From the NCBI GenBank assembly GCA_001698425.1, contig MBRE01000025.1, forward strand, positions 1-34,734: a stretch of DNA of 34,734 nt. The letters are read 5' to 3'. Below, in pieces: positions 8,301-14,246 of the stretch. The position numbers and the translations under genes are program-made. Position 1 is the first letter of the stretch. Each line of letters starts with the position of its first letter. The stretch is from Oscillatoriales cyanobacterium USR001. Its GTDB lineage: Bacteria > Cyanobacteriota > Cyanobacteriia > Cyanobacteriales > Microcoleaceae. A model generated the notes under the pieces. The model was not told the origin of the DNA, searched no databases, and worked only from the letters and a program-made list of their open reading frames with translations.

Positions 8301-9020
8301 AGTATTTCGTTCATCTTCTGAACAAAGAGTATAGACTTCTTCAAATTGATCTACGAAAATCAGAAAACGCGGATTAGACGAATTTTCTTGTAAACAGACT
8401 TCTAAAACATCTTTTAGCGTTAATTCACCGGCTTTAAAATTGTTCGCGTATTTTTTCGCCTTGGCAAGAGACTCTAGTTTATCTATCTCAGGTTCTAACA
8501 AAGATAACAGAGCATAAGCTAGTTGAAAGAAGGGGGAATTTGTTGGTCTGAAGGTAATAAATTTCCATCCTCCCTGTTTCTCTAATTGATGAATTAGTCC
8601 GGCATAAACAACCGAAGACTTACCACTGCCAGAGTTACCAATGACAGCGACAAAAGGTTGTGTTTGTACAGCTTGCACCAAGGTAGCAGTAAATTTCTCA
8701 CGTCCAAAGAAAAAGTGAGCATCGTCTTTTGTAAAAGCTGATAAGCCTTTATAGGGGCATATTTCTGAAATTACAGAGGTAACAGATGGTGGTGTGTCTG
8801 TTTCTATATCGGCGATCTCTTCCCAACGCAAATATAGCACTTCGCAAATACGACGGAAACTGTCCACACCAATTGCTTTACCCGCGAAAAATGCTTGAAC
8901 CGTTGTGCGAGATAGTTCTGCTGATTCTGCTAACGCCATCTTGGTTGAGAACCTGTGGCGCAAAGCTGCCTTAGCCATTTGAAGACTCTCTGAAGATGCT
9001 TTAAGCGTTACTCGTGCCAT
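5391..9020 (-). CDS. HTH-nSTAND NTPase with 14 WD40 repeats
   Basis: The 1209-residue protein has a helix-turn-helix-like N terminus (about 10-72, LSRTTVQAFFAGKAIGVDSF), an nSTAND-type P-loop NTPase (about 88-500) introduced by ICPYKGLSAF, with Walker A GNSGSGKS (128-135) and Walker B FLIFVDQFEE (219-228), a helical linker, then 14 WD40 repeats of 41 residues (598-1160), enough for two seven-bladed propellers. The C-terminal tail contains GCNWIRDYLKTNP, common in cyanobacterial WD40 proteins. STAND proteins act as ligand-gated oligomerising switches; roles in regulation, cell death or phage defence are known for relatives, but no effector domain is visible here, so the output is unknown. The gene is solitary. 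The ATG at 9020 follows a 394-bp intergenic region. Confidence 0.88.
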   Translation of the reverse strand: MARVTLKASSESLQMAKAALRHRFSTKMALAESAELSRTTVQAFFAGKAIGVDSFRRICEVLYLRWEEIADIETDTPPSVTSVISEICPYKGLSAFTKDDAHFFFGREKFTATLVQAVQTQPFVAVIGNSGSGKSSVVYAGLIHQLEKQGGWKFITFRPTNSPFFQLAYALLSLLEPEIDKLESLAKAKKYANNFKAGELTLKDVLEVCLQENSSNPRFLIFVDQFEEVYTLCSEDERNTFIDQLLEVVNAESEKRAPDIFMVITLRSDFFAQAIDYQPLGEVLQKWKPETILSMNQEELQAVIEKPAQAVGLTIQEGLTQIILETFKSNPGELPLLEFSLEKLWRKQTNGKLTIATYNEIGGVEKALANHAEEIYQKLNEDEQNRVKHIFTQLVRFGENTAPTRRIATREQIGAENWLLVTELANARLVVTGRDEDKKQLTVEVVHEALIRGWDRLREWMEEDREFRKWQDRLRAEQDIWENTGKDNGALLRGALLVEAEEWLNERSEYIIDQEEVEFILASRQYQEQEDIERIKDLLNLSQKELQLKQHLISLVIAVKAGFNLRNIKEPSETLKINVIERLQQGSYEISENNQFVGHKSEVNGIAFSPDGLMIASVSNDQTIKLWKLDGKILNTFKGHSNNVLRVSFSPGGQIIASASFDRTVKLWSLDGTLLQTLEGHTDRVLGVSFSPDGQIIASVSFDRTVKLWSLYGTLLSTLEGHTDRVYGVSFSPNGQIIASASADRTVRLSSLDGTLLRILEGHTDRVLGVSFSPNGQIIASASADRTVKLWSLDGTLLRILEGHTDRVLGVSFSPDGQIIASASFDRTVRLWSLDGTLLKTLEGHNERVYGVSFSSDGQIIASASADRTVRLWSLGETLLKTLKGHSDWVYALSFSPDGQIIASASADKTVKLWSLDGMLLRTLEGHSDRVYGVSFSSDGQIIASASFDRTVKLWNPNGNLKSVLEGHTDRVYGVNFSPDGQIIASASADRTVKLWRLDGTILKTLEGHTDWVYGVSFSPDGQIIASASFDKTVKLWSVNGMLLITLEGHTNRVYGVSFSSDGQMIASASSDKTVRLWKTDGALLKILEGHNDHVYGVSFSPDGQMIASASSDKTVRLWKTDGTLLRTLVGHTDRVHGVSFSPDGQIIASASLDNTVRLWHIEPEDLILDLDIKLNNLLKKGCNWIRDYLKTNPNVSENDRHLCDDICP
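5541..7229 (-). repeat. 123-bp tandem repeats encoding 14 WD40 blades
   Basis: Each unit encodes GH-x3-V...SFSPDGQIIASAS.D.TV.LW. The central units are nearly identical at DNA level. In the fourth unit the WD-strand tryptophan codon is changed to serine (RLSSL instead of KLWSL; CGATAATCTC on the plus strand near 6770). Confidence 0.95.
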
Positions 9021-9414
9021 TTTGCCGTTGATTATTAGTAGTTTTATTTACTTTAACATAAGTTGAACACTCGACGTACATATATTATTGCCGAAGTATC
9101 TCTAGCTTAATAACGAGGGCAAAATTACCCAATTTATTGATTGCTACATAAGGAGCGTTAAGATTCAGAACGCTTATCAAAAAACATTCGGTGAACATCT
9201 TGACATTCAACATACACAAGTTATACTTTAAAAAACCACCCAAAAATAACTCTAATCACCTCTGACACCGATTTTACTTAGCTTTGAGGGCAACCTTGAG
9301 GCGAGTTTGACTTGGCTGCTTGACATCCCTACCCCATAAACACGCCGGATAGGGGTATTTCAACCGTTTCTTTCATTAGCAAAAAATTTGTTATTAGGAT
9401 AAGAGGTTAACGAT
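9021..9414. other. 394-bp divergent intergenic region
   Basis: Lies between the nSTAND-WD40 gene (minus) and the pentapeptide gene (plus). It contains the strong promoter at 9200-9227 and a weak dyad TACCCC (9330-9335)/GGGGTA (9352-9357). No gene, tRNA or clear terminator was seen. Confidence 0.6.
9200..9227 (+). promoter_or_regulatory. consensus-like sigma70 promoter
   Basis: TTGACA (9200-9205) and TATACT (9222-9227) are 16 bases apart. Transcription from about 9234 would give a leader of roughly 180 bases before the pentapeptide ATG at 9415. Confidence 0.6.
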
Positions 9415-9762
9415 ATGCAAGTTCAAACTAAGCCCAAAACAATTAACGACAAAACTGTACCGATTTACCCCGATGATTTACTGCGCCAACAATATTTGGC
9501 AGGAGAACGTAATTTTCCCAACTGGGATCTACGGAACGCAGATTTAAGAGGCTTGAATCTGCGAGACATAAATCTTCAGGGAGCCAACTTATCTGGGGCA
9601 TTGCTAATTGGTACAAATCTTCAAAATGCCAACCTAGAAAATGCGGATTTGTCTTACTCCCACATTTGTTCTGCGAATTTAACCTTCGCAAATCTAGCCG
9701 GTGCCAACTTAGATAATACCAATTTAGATGGCGCTGTTTTTGATAATCCTTGGTGGGATTAG
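9415..9762 (+). CDS. pentapeptide repeat protein
   Basis: The 115-residue protein is mostly A(D/N)LxX repeats from about residue 40 to the end (for example ADLRGLNLRDINLQGANLSG), which fold into a right-handed quadrilateral beta helix. About 38 non-repeat residues precede them. There is no signal peptide or membrane segment, so it is probably cytosolic. Molecular function of most cyanobacterial members is unknown. The ATG is supported by AGAGG at 9402-9406, eight bases upstream. It is followed 36 bases later by the small membrane protein and they probably share a transcript that ends at the 10098 terminator. Confidence 0.88.
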   Translation: MQVQTKPKTINDKTVPIYPDDLLRQQYLAGERNFPNWDLRNADLRGLNLRDINLQGANLSGALLIGTNLQNANLENADLSYSHICSANLTFANLAGANLDNTNLDGAVFDNPWWD

Positions 9763-9798
9763 TTTTGTACGTTTCCCTCTTTTTTCTTAAGGACTAAG

Positions 9799-10089
9799 AT
9801 GATGAATAAACGCTCTGAATGTGACTACGTAAAATTTTCCAATTTGCAACAATTACCCTGCGATTGGAGTGAATGCTCTAGTAACGATTCCCGCTATCGT
9901 AGCTTCTGCTGCAAGGCCTGTGGCAAAGTTAATGTTATCGACATTGAAGCCGCACAGCCAAGCTCCATAGGAATAGGAACACTTGTTCTTATTCTAGTAG
10001 GGATAATCCTTTTTGTTATGGGAACGGTTACTACCCAGCCTCAAAAATCTTCTGTTCCTTCTTCTGAGATCGATGTCTTTACCAAATAA
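9799..10089 (+). CDS. small Cys-rich single-pass membrane protein, unknown
   Basis: The 96-residue protein has five cysteines clustered in the first half (C9, then LPCDWSEC and FCCKACGK), suggestive of a zinc-ribbon or other metal site, followed by one hydrophobic helix (about 54-75, IGIGTLVLILVGIILFVMG) and a short polar tail. I do not recognise the family. AAGGAC lies about seven bases before the ATG pair at 9799/9802. It follows the pentapeptide gene and precedes a good intrinsic terminator, so it looks like a real expressed gene. Confidence 0.65.
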   Translation: MMNKRSECDYVKFSNLQQLPCDWSECSSNDSRYRSFCCKACGKVNVIDIEAAQPSSIGIGTLVLILVGIILFVMGTVTTQPQKSSVPSSEIDVFTK

Positions 10090-10096
10090 GACCCTT

Positions 10097-10133
10097 ACCC
10101 CCTGAATAAGTGTTAGTCAGGGGGTTATTTTTT
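10097..10133 (+). terminator. intrinsic terminator
   Basis: A 9-bp perfect stem, ACCCCCTGA (10097-10105) with TCAGGGGGT (10117-10125), has an 11-base loop and is followed by TATTTTTTG. It ends the pentapeptide/small membrane protein unit. Confidence 0.9.
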
Positions 10134-10173
10134 GTCTTCTTGCGTAACAACGGTAAAACCTGGGAGCAGATTA

Positions 10174-10350
10174 ATGAATACAGAAAATACAACAAATAAA
10201 GAACCCGTAATTATCGCCGAAAATGTTCATAAATGGTTCGGTAACTTTCATGCAATACGCGGCATTAGCATGACCGTAAATCGTGGCGAAATTGCGCGAA
10301 CCCTAGCGCAATTGTATCAAAAACGTAGCGCATTTCACTCCTCAAACTGA
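10174..10350 (+). pseudogene. 5' fragment of polar amino-acid ABC transporter ATPase (GlnQ-like)
   Basis: Reading from ATG 10174 (GGGAG ribosome site at 10162-10166), the protein begins with an intact ATPase N terminus: IIAENVHKWFGNFHAIRGIS then MTVNRGE. Walker A should follow immediately, but the frame goes into unrelated sequence (IARTLAQLYQKRS) and stops at residue 58. The Q-loop, signature and Walker B are missing, so it cannot be a working ATPase. The gene was deleted just after the GE motif. No permease or binding protein gene is nearby. The retained ribosome site suggests recent loss. Confidence 0.8.
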
Positions 10351-10452
10351 TCTCTGCAAGCTTTCCCTGAATTTGCACGTTAGCAATGTGCTTACAATTC
10401 CACGTTAACAGGTAATATCAAATCCGTTAGCATCGAAATTATTCATCTCTCT

Positions 10453-10489
10453 TCTCTCCCTCTGTGTTCTCTGCGTTCTCTGTGGTTAA
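10453..10489. repeat. dispersed TCTCTGTGTT-type repeat
   Basis: Three near-copies of a 10-11-base unit (TCTGTGTTC, TCTGCGTTC, TCTGTGGTT) abut the end of the PIN fragment. I know this repeat type as widespread in cyanobacterial and other bacterial intergenic DNA; dispersal in this genome cannot be checked here. Confidence 0.5.
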
Positions 10490-10602
10490 ATCATTCCGAT
10501 GCAACCGGAAACGATATAATCTAATCCGTGAACGGTAGCTGCTGCAATGTGAATCGCATCGACATTCGCTTTCGGAGGGTTAAATTTTAAGTAAATAGTA
10601 AA
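10486..10602 (-). pseudogene. PIN-domain (VapC-like) toxin C-terminal fragment
   Basis: A minus-strand frame without a start codon reads NPPKANVDAIHIAAATVHG then LDYIVSGCIGMI before a stop. The PPKA-x-VDA-x-HIA segment and following LDY match the C-terminal half of PIN-domain ribonucleases, which normally continue as LLTWNC.HI; here that part is replaced by unrelated residues. The acidic DA residue of the active site is present but the N-terminal acids and start are missing. The dispersed repeat at 10453-10489 begins at the break, suggesting it or the event that brought it destroyed the gene. Confidence 0.55.
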
Positions 10603-10628
10603 GCTTCAGTGCCCCAAAGCACCGAAGC
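10603..10628 (-). terminator. terminator hairpin of ctaAB
   Basis: GCTTCAGTGC (10603-10612) pairs with GCACCGAAGC (10619-10628) over ten positions (one G:U on the minus-strand RNA), loop of six. On the minus strand it lies 13 bases after the ctaB stop and is followed by TTTACTATTTACTT. Confidence 0.8.
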
Positions 10629-10641
10629 CCTACTAACTAAC

Positions 10642-11619
10642 CTACAGCGTAATCGCACTAATTAAACTCTGCATATTCTCACCAACAGCAGTAACAAAAT
10701 GATGCGTAGCGGGCAAACTATCAACTACTATTCCCGCGCACAATAACATCATGTAAAAAATGGAATACTTAAAGAGCGATCGCGCCACTCCCCGATCCTC
10801 TGGAGACTTGAACAATAGCCAAGCTTTCTGTACAAAAATCCCTCCCAACAAAGTCGCTACAATTCCATAAACTACACCCGCTGCATTCAATGGATAAACT
10901 AGCAAAAAAGTCGCTGGAATCAAAATTAGAGTGTAAATCCAAATCTGCACCGCCGTTGCTTTATCTCCTTCAATTACTGGCAACATTGGTACACCTACCT
11001 CGGCATATTCGTCGCGAATCATCATAGCCAAAGCCCAAAAATGCGGCGGAGTCCAGAGAAACACGATCGCAAATAATAGCCATGCTGTTAAACTTAAATC
11101 TCCTGTCACAGCCGCCCAACCAACTAACGGCGGAATCGCCCCCGCTGCACCACCAATCACGATATTTTGGACGCTATGACGTTTCAACCAATGGGTGTAA
11201 ATCAGGACATAAAAAACAATGCCTGACATGGCTAATAAAGCAGCTAATAAGTTAGCTACAACTGTCAGCAAGGTAAAGGATAAACTAGCAAGAACTATTG
11301 CGAAAATTAAAGCATCTCGACGCTTCACCCGCCCCGAAGGAATTGGCCGCCAGCGAGTCCGCTCCATGATATAATCAATGTCGCTATCGTAAATGCAATT
11401 AATCGTATTAGCCGCACCAGAAGCTAAAGTACCTCCAGTCATAGTTGCTAATAACAATAGGGGATCGACTTCTCCCTTCGCGGCCATCCACATTCCTGCT
11501 GCTGTGGTAATTAGCAGCAATAGAATAATTCTAGGTTTTGTTAGTTGGTAATAACTTTGAACCACCTGCAAAACGTTTTGATGGATTCGGGATTGGTTGG
11601 TAGTAAGAATTTCCTGCAT
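10642..11619 (-). CDS. ctaB: protoheme IX farnesyltransferase (heme O synthase)
   Basis: This 325-residue UbiA-family membrane enzyme transfers farnesyl from farnesyl diphosphate to protoheme, giving heme O for cytochrome oxidase. The first aspartate-rich motif is [19 protein letters not shown], followed by IPSGR; the second region includes [16 protein letters not shown]. About nine hydrophobic segments are visible, starting with [17 protein letters not shown]. Length is normal. It lies directly downstream of ctaA, separated by a heptamer array, and its product feeds CtaA. Transcription ends at the hairpin at 10603-10628. The opposite-strand coxBAC operon encodes the enzyme that uses the heme. 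Confidence 0.95.
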   Translation of the reverse strand: MQEILTTNQSRIHQNVLQVVQSYYQLTKPRIILLLLITTAAGMWMAAKGEVDPLLLLATMTGGTLASGAANTINCIYDSDIDYIMERTRWRPIPSGRVKRRDALIFAIVLASLSFTLLTVVANLLAALLAMSGIVFYVLIYTHWLKRHSVQNIVIGGAAGAIPPLVGWAAVTGDLSLTAWLLFAIVFLWTPPHFWALAMMIRDEYAEVGVPMLPVIEGDKATAVQIWIYTLILIPATFLLVYPLNAAGVVYGIVATLLGGIFVQKAWLLFKSPEDRGVARSLFKYSIFYMMLLCAGIVVDSLPATHHFVTAVGENMQSLISAITL

Positions 11620-11651
11620 TATTTCCTTTCCTTAATTTCATTGGTTAGCAG

Positions 11652-11707
11652 TTAACTGTTAATGGTTAACTGTTAATGGTTAACTGTTAACTGTTAACTG
11701 TTGATAG
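11652..11707 (-). repeat. heptanucleotide array in ctaA-ctaB gap
   Basis: Eight consecutive 7-bp units: TTAACTG five times, TTAATGG twice, and one degenerate TTGATAG (plus strand). On the coding (minus) strand the unit is CAGTTAA. The ctaA stop codon (11694-11696) lies inside the array. Confidence 0.95.
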
Positions 11708-12614
11708 ACATGGTGCGATCGCGCCATGTTAAAACATTAAAAGCCACCAAAATTCCCAGTAAAGCCGCACCTACAGCCTGATGAGCTACTGTTAGCGGTT
11801 CCACCTGGAGATGCAAATGGAAAGTTGCTACTCCCAAAATTAATTGTGCTAAGAGGATGATACCAACCCAGTTTGCTAATTGTCGCAATTTTGTATTGAG
11901 TGCTGGTGTCCGCCGCGCGATCGCGATTATTGCTAAAGTGCTGACGGTAGCTGGTACAATGCCAATAATATGACTATTCATTACTCCGCAAAGCTCCGAC
12001 TCATCAAAGCATTGATGTAGAGCCCATTGAGAGCCAACTAATGCTCCTAATATACTTTGCAGATAAACCATTAAAACCGCGATCGCGCTTACCCAAGGCA
12101 ATTTACCCACAGTTCCCGTCGGCTGATAAGGTGTAAGCATTAACGCGATCGCTACTAAGGTGATAAAAAACACCAAAGCCGTTCCCAAATGCGCCGTAAC
12201 GATATCAAAACGTAACAATTCCGTTACCGTCAGCCCCCCTAAAATGCCTTGGAAAACGATCAAAAATAGAGCAACTGCGGATGCGATCGGTAGCCAATTA
12301 GGAAGGCGATCGCGATACCACCAAGATAATCCCACCAAAGCGATCGCACTCACACCAATCAACGCCGCATCCATTCTGTGAAACCACTCCAGAAATACCC
12401 GCAAATTCATCTGCGCCGTCGGCACCAGTTTACCGTAGCACAGCGGCCAGTCAGGGCAAGCCAGACCCGCATTCATTACCCGCGTGGCACTACCTATAGC
12501 CATTAATAGCCAAGTAGCGATCGCCATCTTCCCAACTAGGCTGCGAATCAGATCCCTTGGCTGCCAATCCGCTTCCGGTGGCGCGGCTGGTTGATTAAAA
12601 ACAGAGTTAGCCAT
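11694..12614 (-). CDS. ctaA: heme A synthase (COX15/CtaA family)
   Basis: This 306-residue polytopic protein oxidises the methyl group of heme O to give heme A. Eight hydrophobic helices are apparent. Conserved heme-ligand histidines occur in EWFHRMDAALIG, TAHLGTAL, NSHIIGIVP and AHQAVGAALLG; the cysteine pairs LACPDWPLC and HQCFDESELC are typical of the cyanobacterial/Bacillus type. The start ATG at 12614 gives a usual cytosolic N terminus (MANSVFNQPAAPPEADW). The last residues, SMSINS, come from the heptamer array that also supplies the stop codon. It is the first gene of ctaA-ctaB, divergent from coxB. Confidence 0.94.
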   Translation of the reverse strand: MANSVFNQPAAPPEADWQPRDLIRSLVGKMAIATWLLMAIGSATRVMNAGLACPDWPLCYGKLVPTAQMNLRVFLEWFHRMDAALIGVSAIALVGLSWWYRDRLPNWLPIASAVALFLIVFQGILGGLTVTELLRFDIVTAHLGTALVFFITLVAIALMLTPYQPTGTVGKLPWVSAIAVLMVYLQSILGALVGSQWALHQCFDESELCGVMNSHIIGIVPATVSTLAIIAIARRTPALNTKLRQLANWVGIILLAQLILGVATFHLHLQVEPLTVAHQAVGAALLGILVAFNVLTWRDRTMSINS

Positions 12615-12657
12615 CAGCTTTACCTTAAACCTTAATCAGCAATCAAACTTCATTAAA

Positions 12658-12673
12658 TAGTGAGCGTTCACTA
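12658..12673. promoter_or_regulatory. candidate operator dyad near ctaA
   Basis: TAGTGA-GCGT-TCACTA, perfect 6-bp arms with a 4-base centre, 44 bases upstream of ctaA. The form resembles TetR-family operators, but no TetR gene is in the window. Confidence 0.4.
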
Positions 12674-12810
12674 AGCATGAGCTTAACAGTCTATTTTTAT
12701 CTCAAACAGTCATCTTTACTACATTAGCGGTGGAAAAATCAGATCATCTCCTTTTTACAAAGATTTCAGATTTACTCTCTTTTGTTACATTATTAAGCAA
12801 TTTTTACAAA

Positions 12811-12830
12811 AGCATTCGATCGCGAATGCT
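12811..12830. promoter_or_regulatory. 20-bp dyad upstream of coxB
   Basis: AGCATTCG-ATCG-CGAATGCT has perfect 8-bp arms and abuts TATACT (12830-12835). It is longer than the HIP1 core it overlaps. It could be an operator for coxBAC or for both operons. Confidence 0.4.
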
Positions 12831-13039
12831 ATACTTATCCTGAAAAAGATTTGTTGCCCAATGGTGGAGAGGATAAAAAAATCCTAAAAATTAGCACCAG
12901 TAACAAACTCTAATTCAATCCCTGCTCTACCCTGATAAATGGGATAAAAGTCTCTCATCAAGACAGCCCACCAACAAGCCAGCTTCAAATCAGCGACCTC
13001 TTAACCAAAATGTCGCAGCCATGAGCAAGGAGTCAAGAC

Positions 13040-14083
13040 ATGGAACACAAAGAAAAACAAACAGTACCAGGAGCGCTTTTGACCCTGGTTGCTGGCATAC
13101 TAATCACGATCGTTAGCCTGTGGTACGGACAAAACAACCACTTGCTACCAGAGCAGGCCTCAGCACAAGCGCCCCTGGTAGATGATTTTTTTAACATCAT
13201 GGTGACGATCGGGACGGCTCTATTCATCGTAGTAGAGGGTGCAATTATCCTATTTGCCATCCAATTTCGCCACCGTAAGGGAGATGACGGCGACGGATTG
13301 CCCATCAAAGAAAACTTCGGCCTAGAAGTCTTCTGGACAGCAATTCCCGCAATTATCGTCATTGGGTTAGGAGCCTACAGCGTAGAAGTTTACAGGGACA
13401 TGGGCGGCTTTAGCCCCGGCGGTTCTCAGGTGGTGGCCCACGTTCACCCATCATCTCATGTAGCCCATAATCTGCCGAGAGATAGCGCGATCGCGGCTCC
13501 TCTGATAGCTCAATCCGACATGGAAATGACATCAGAAGAAATGGCCGAAATGCCACCAGCCCCCAAAGCCGAATACGGCTTAGGAGCAACACCAGCAGAA
13601 GAAGGCAAAACCGCAGATATCACCGTAGATGTCAGCGGAATGCAATACGCCTGGATATTTACCTATCCTGAAGCCAACGTCACTTCTGCCGAATTGCACG
13701 TACCAGTAGGCAAAGACGTACAACTCAACCTCTCGGCCATAGATGTCATCCACTCCTTCTGGGTCCCCAGTTTCCGTCTCAAACAAGATGCCATTCCCGG
13801 TATCCCTACGGAACTAAGATTCGTCGCCACAAAAACAGGGGATTACCCGATATTTTGCGCCGAATTGTGTGGCAGTTATCACGGCGCAATGAGAGCGCGG
13901 GTGATAGTTGAAACTCAAGAAGAGTACGAAAATTGGCTCAAAGAAAACCAAATTGCCCAACAAGAAGACAGCCAAAAAACTGTCGCAGTTAACCCCGCCA
14001 ATTTGCCACCATCCGAATTTCTGGCTCCCTACGCCACCGAAATGGGAATTAATGCCCAAACCATCGCTCAATTGCACAAATAG
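13040..14083 (+). CDS. coxB: cytochrome c oxidase subunit II
   Basis: The 347-residue subunit carries the binuclear CuA centre that receives electrons from cytochrome c or plastocyanin. Helices lie at about 11-30, 53-75 and 97-114; the rest is the lumenal/periplasmic cupredoxin domain. The CuA ligands are all present with normal spacing: H238, C273, E275, C277, H281, M284. Between the last helix and the cupredoxin domain, residues about 124-185 form an extra His/Met-rich stretch (HVHPSSHVAH, MEMTSEEMAEM). AAGGAG (13027-13032), seven bases before the ATG, fixes the start. First gene of coxBAC, divergent from ctaA. Confidence 0.96.
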   Translation: MEHKEKQTVPGALLTLVAGILITIVSLWYGQNNHLLPEQASAQAPLVDDFFNIMVTIGTALFIVVEGAIILFAIQFRHRKGDDGDGLPIKENFGLEVFWTAIPAIIVIGLGAYSVEVYRDMGGFSPGGSQVVAHVHPSSHVAHNLPRDSAIAAPLIAQSDMEMTSEEMAEMPPAPKAEYGLGATPAEEGKTADITVDVSGMQYAWIFTYPEANVTSAELHVPVGKDVQLNLSAIDVIHSFWVPSFRLKQDAIPGIPTELRFVATKTGDYPIFCAELCGSYHGAMRARVIVETQEEYENWLKENQIAQQEDSQKTVAVNPANLPPSEFLAPYATEMGINAQTIAQLHK

Positions 14084-14094
14084 ACCCCAATCAA

Positions 14095-14220
14095 CAGTTA
14101 ACAGTTAGCAGTTAGCAGTTAACAGTTAACAGTTAACAGTTAGCAGTTAACAGTTAACAAATAACAGTTAACAGTTAACAGTTAACAAATAACAGTTAAC
14201 AAATAACAGTTAACAGTTAA
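14095..14220 (+). repeat. 18-unit heptanucleotide array between coxB and coxA
   Basis: Eighteen uninterrupted 7-bp units: CAGTTAA twelve times, CAGTTAG three times, CAAATAA three times. It fills almost the whole gap. The unit and its sense orientation match the ctaA-ctaB array. Confidence 0.97.
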
Positions 14221-14246
14221 CAAAGTTATTTTTCCCCACATAATTT

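Larger units (their letters stand above)
12615..13039. other. 425-bp divergent regulatory region ctaA/coxB
   Basis: It holds both promoters of the heme A and oxidase operons. Two dyads are visible (12658-12673 and 12811-12830). A TATACT hexamer starts at 12830. No ORF of interest was seen. The coxB leader side contains a small AGGAT/ATCCT hairpin (12870-12885). Confidence 0.6.

Noticed and set aside
14095..14220. Possible CRISPR or minisatellite origin in the coxB-coxA gap
   Set aside because: Unit is only 7 bp with no spacers; it is a heptanucleotide STRR array.
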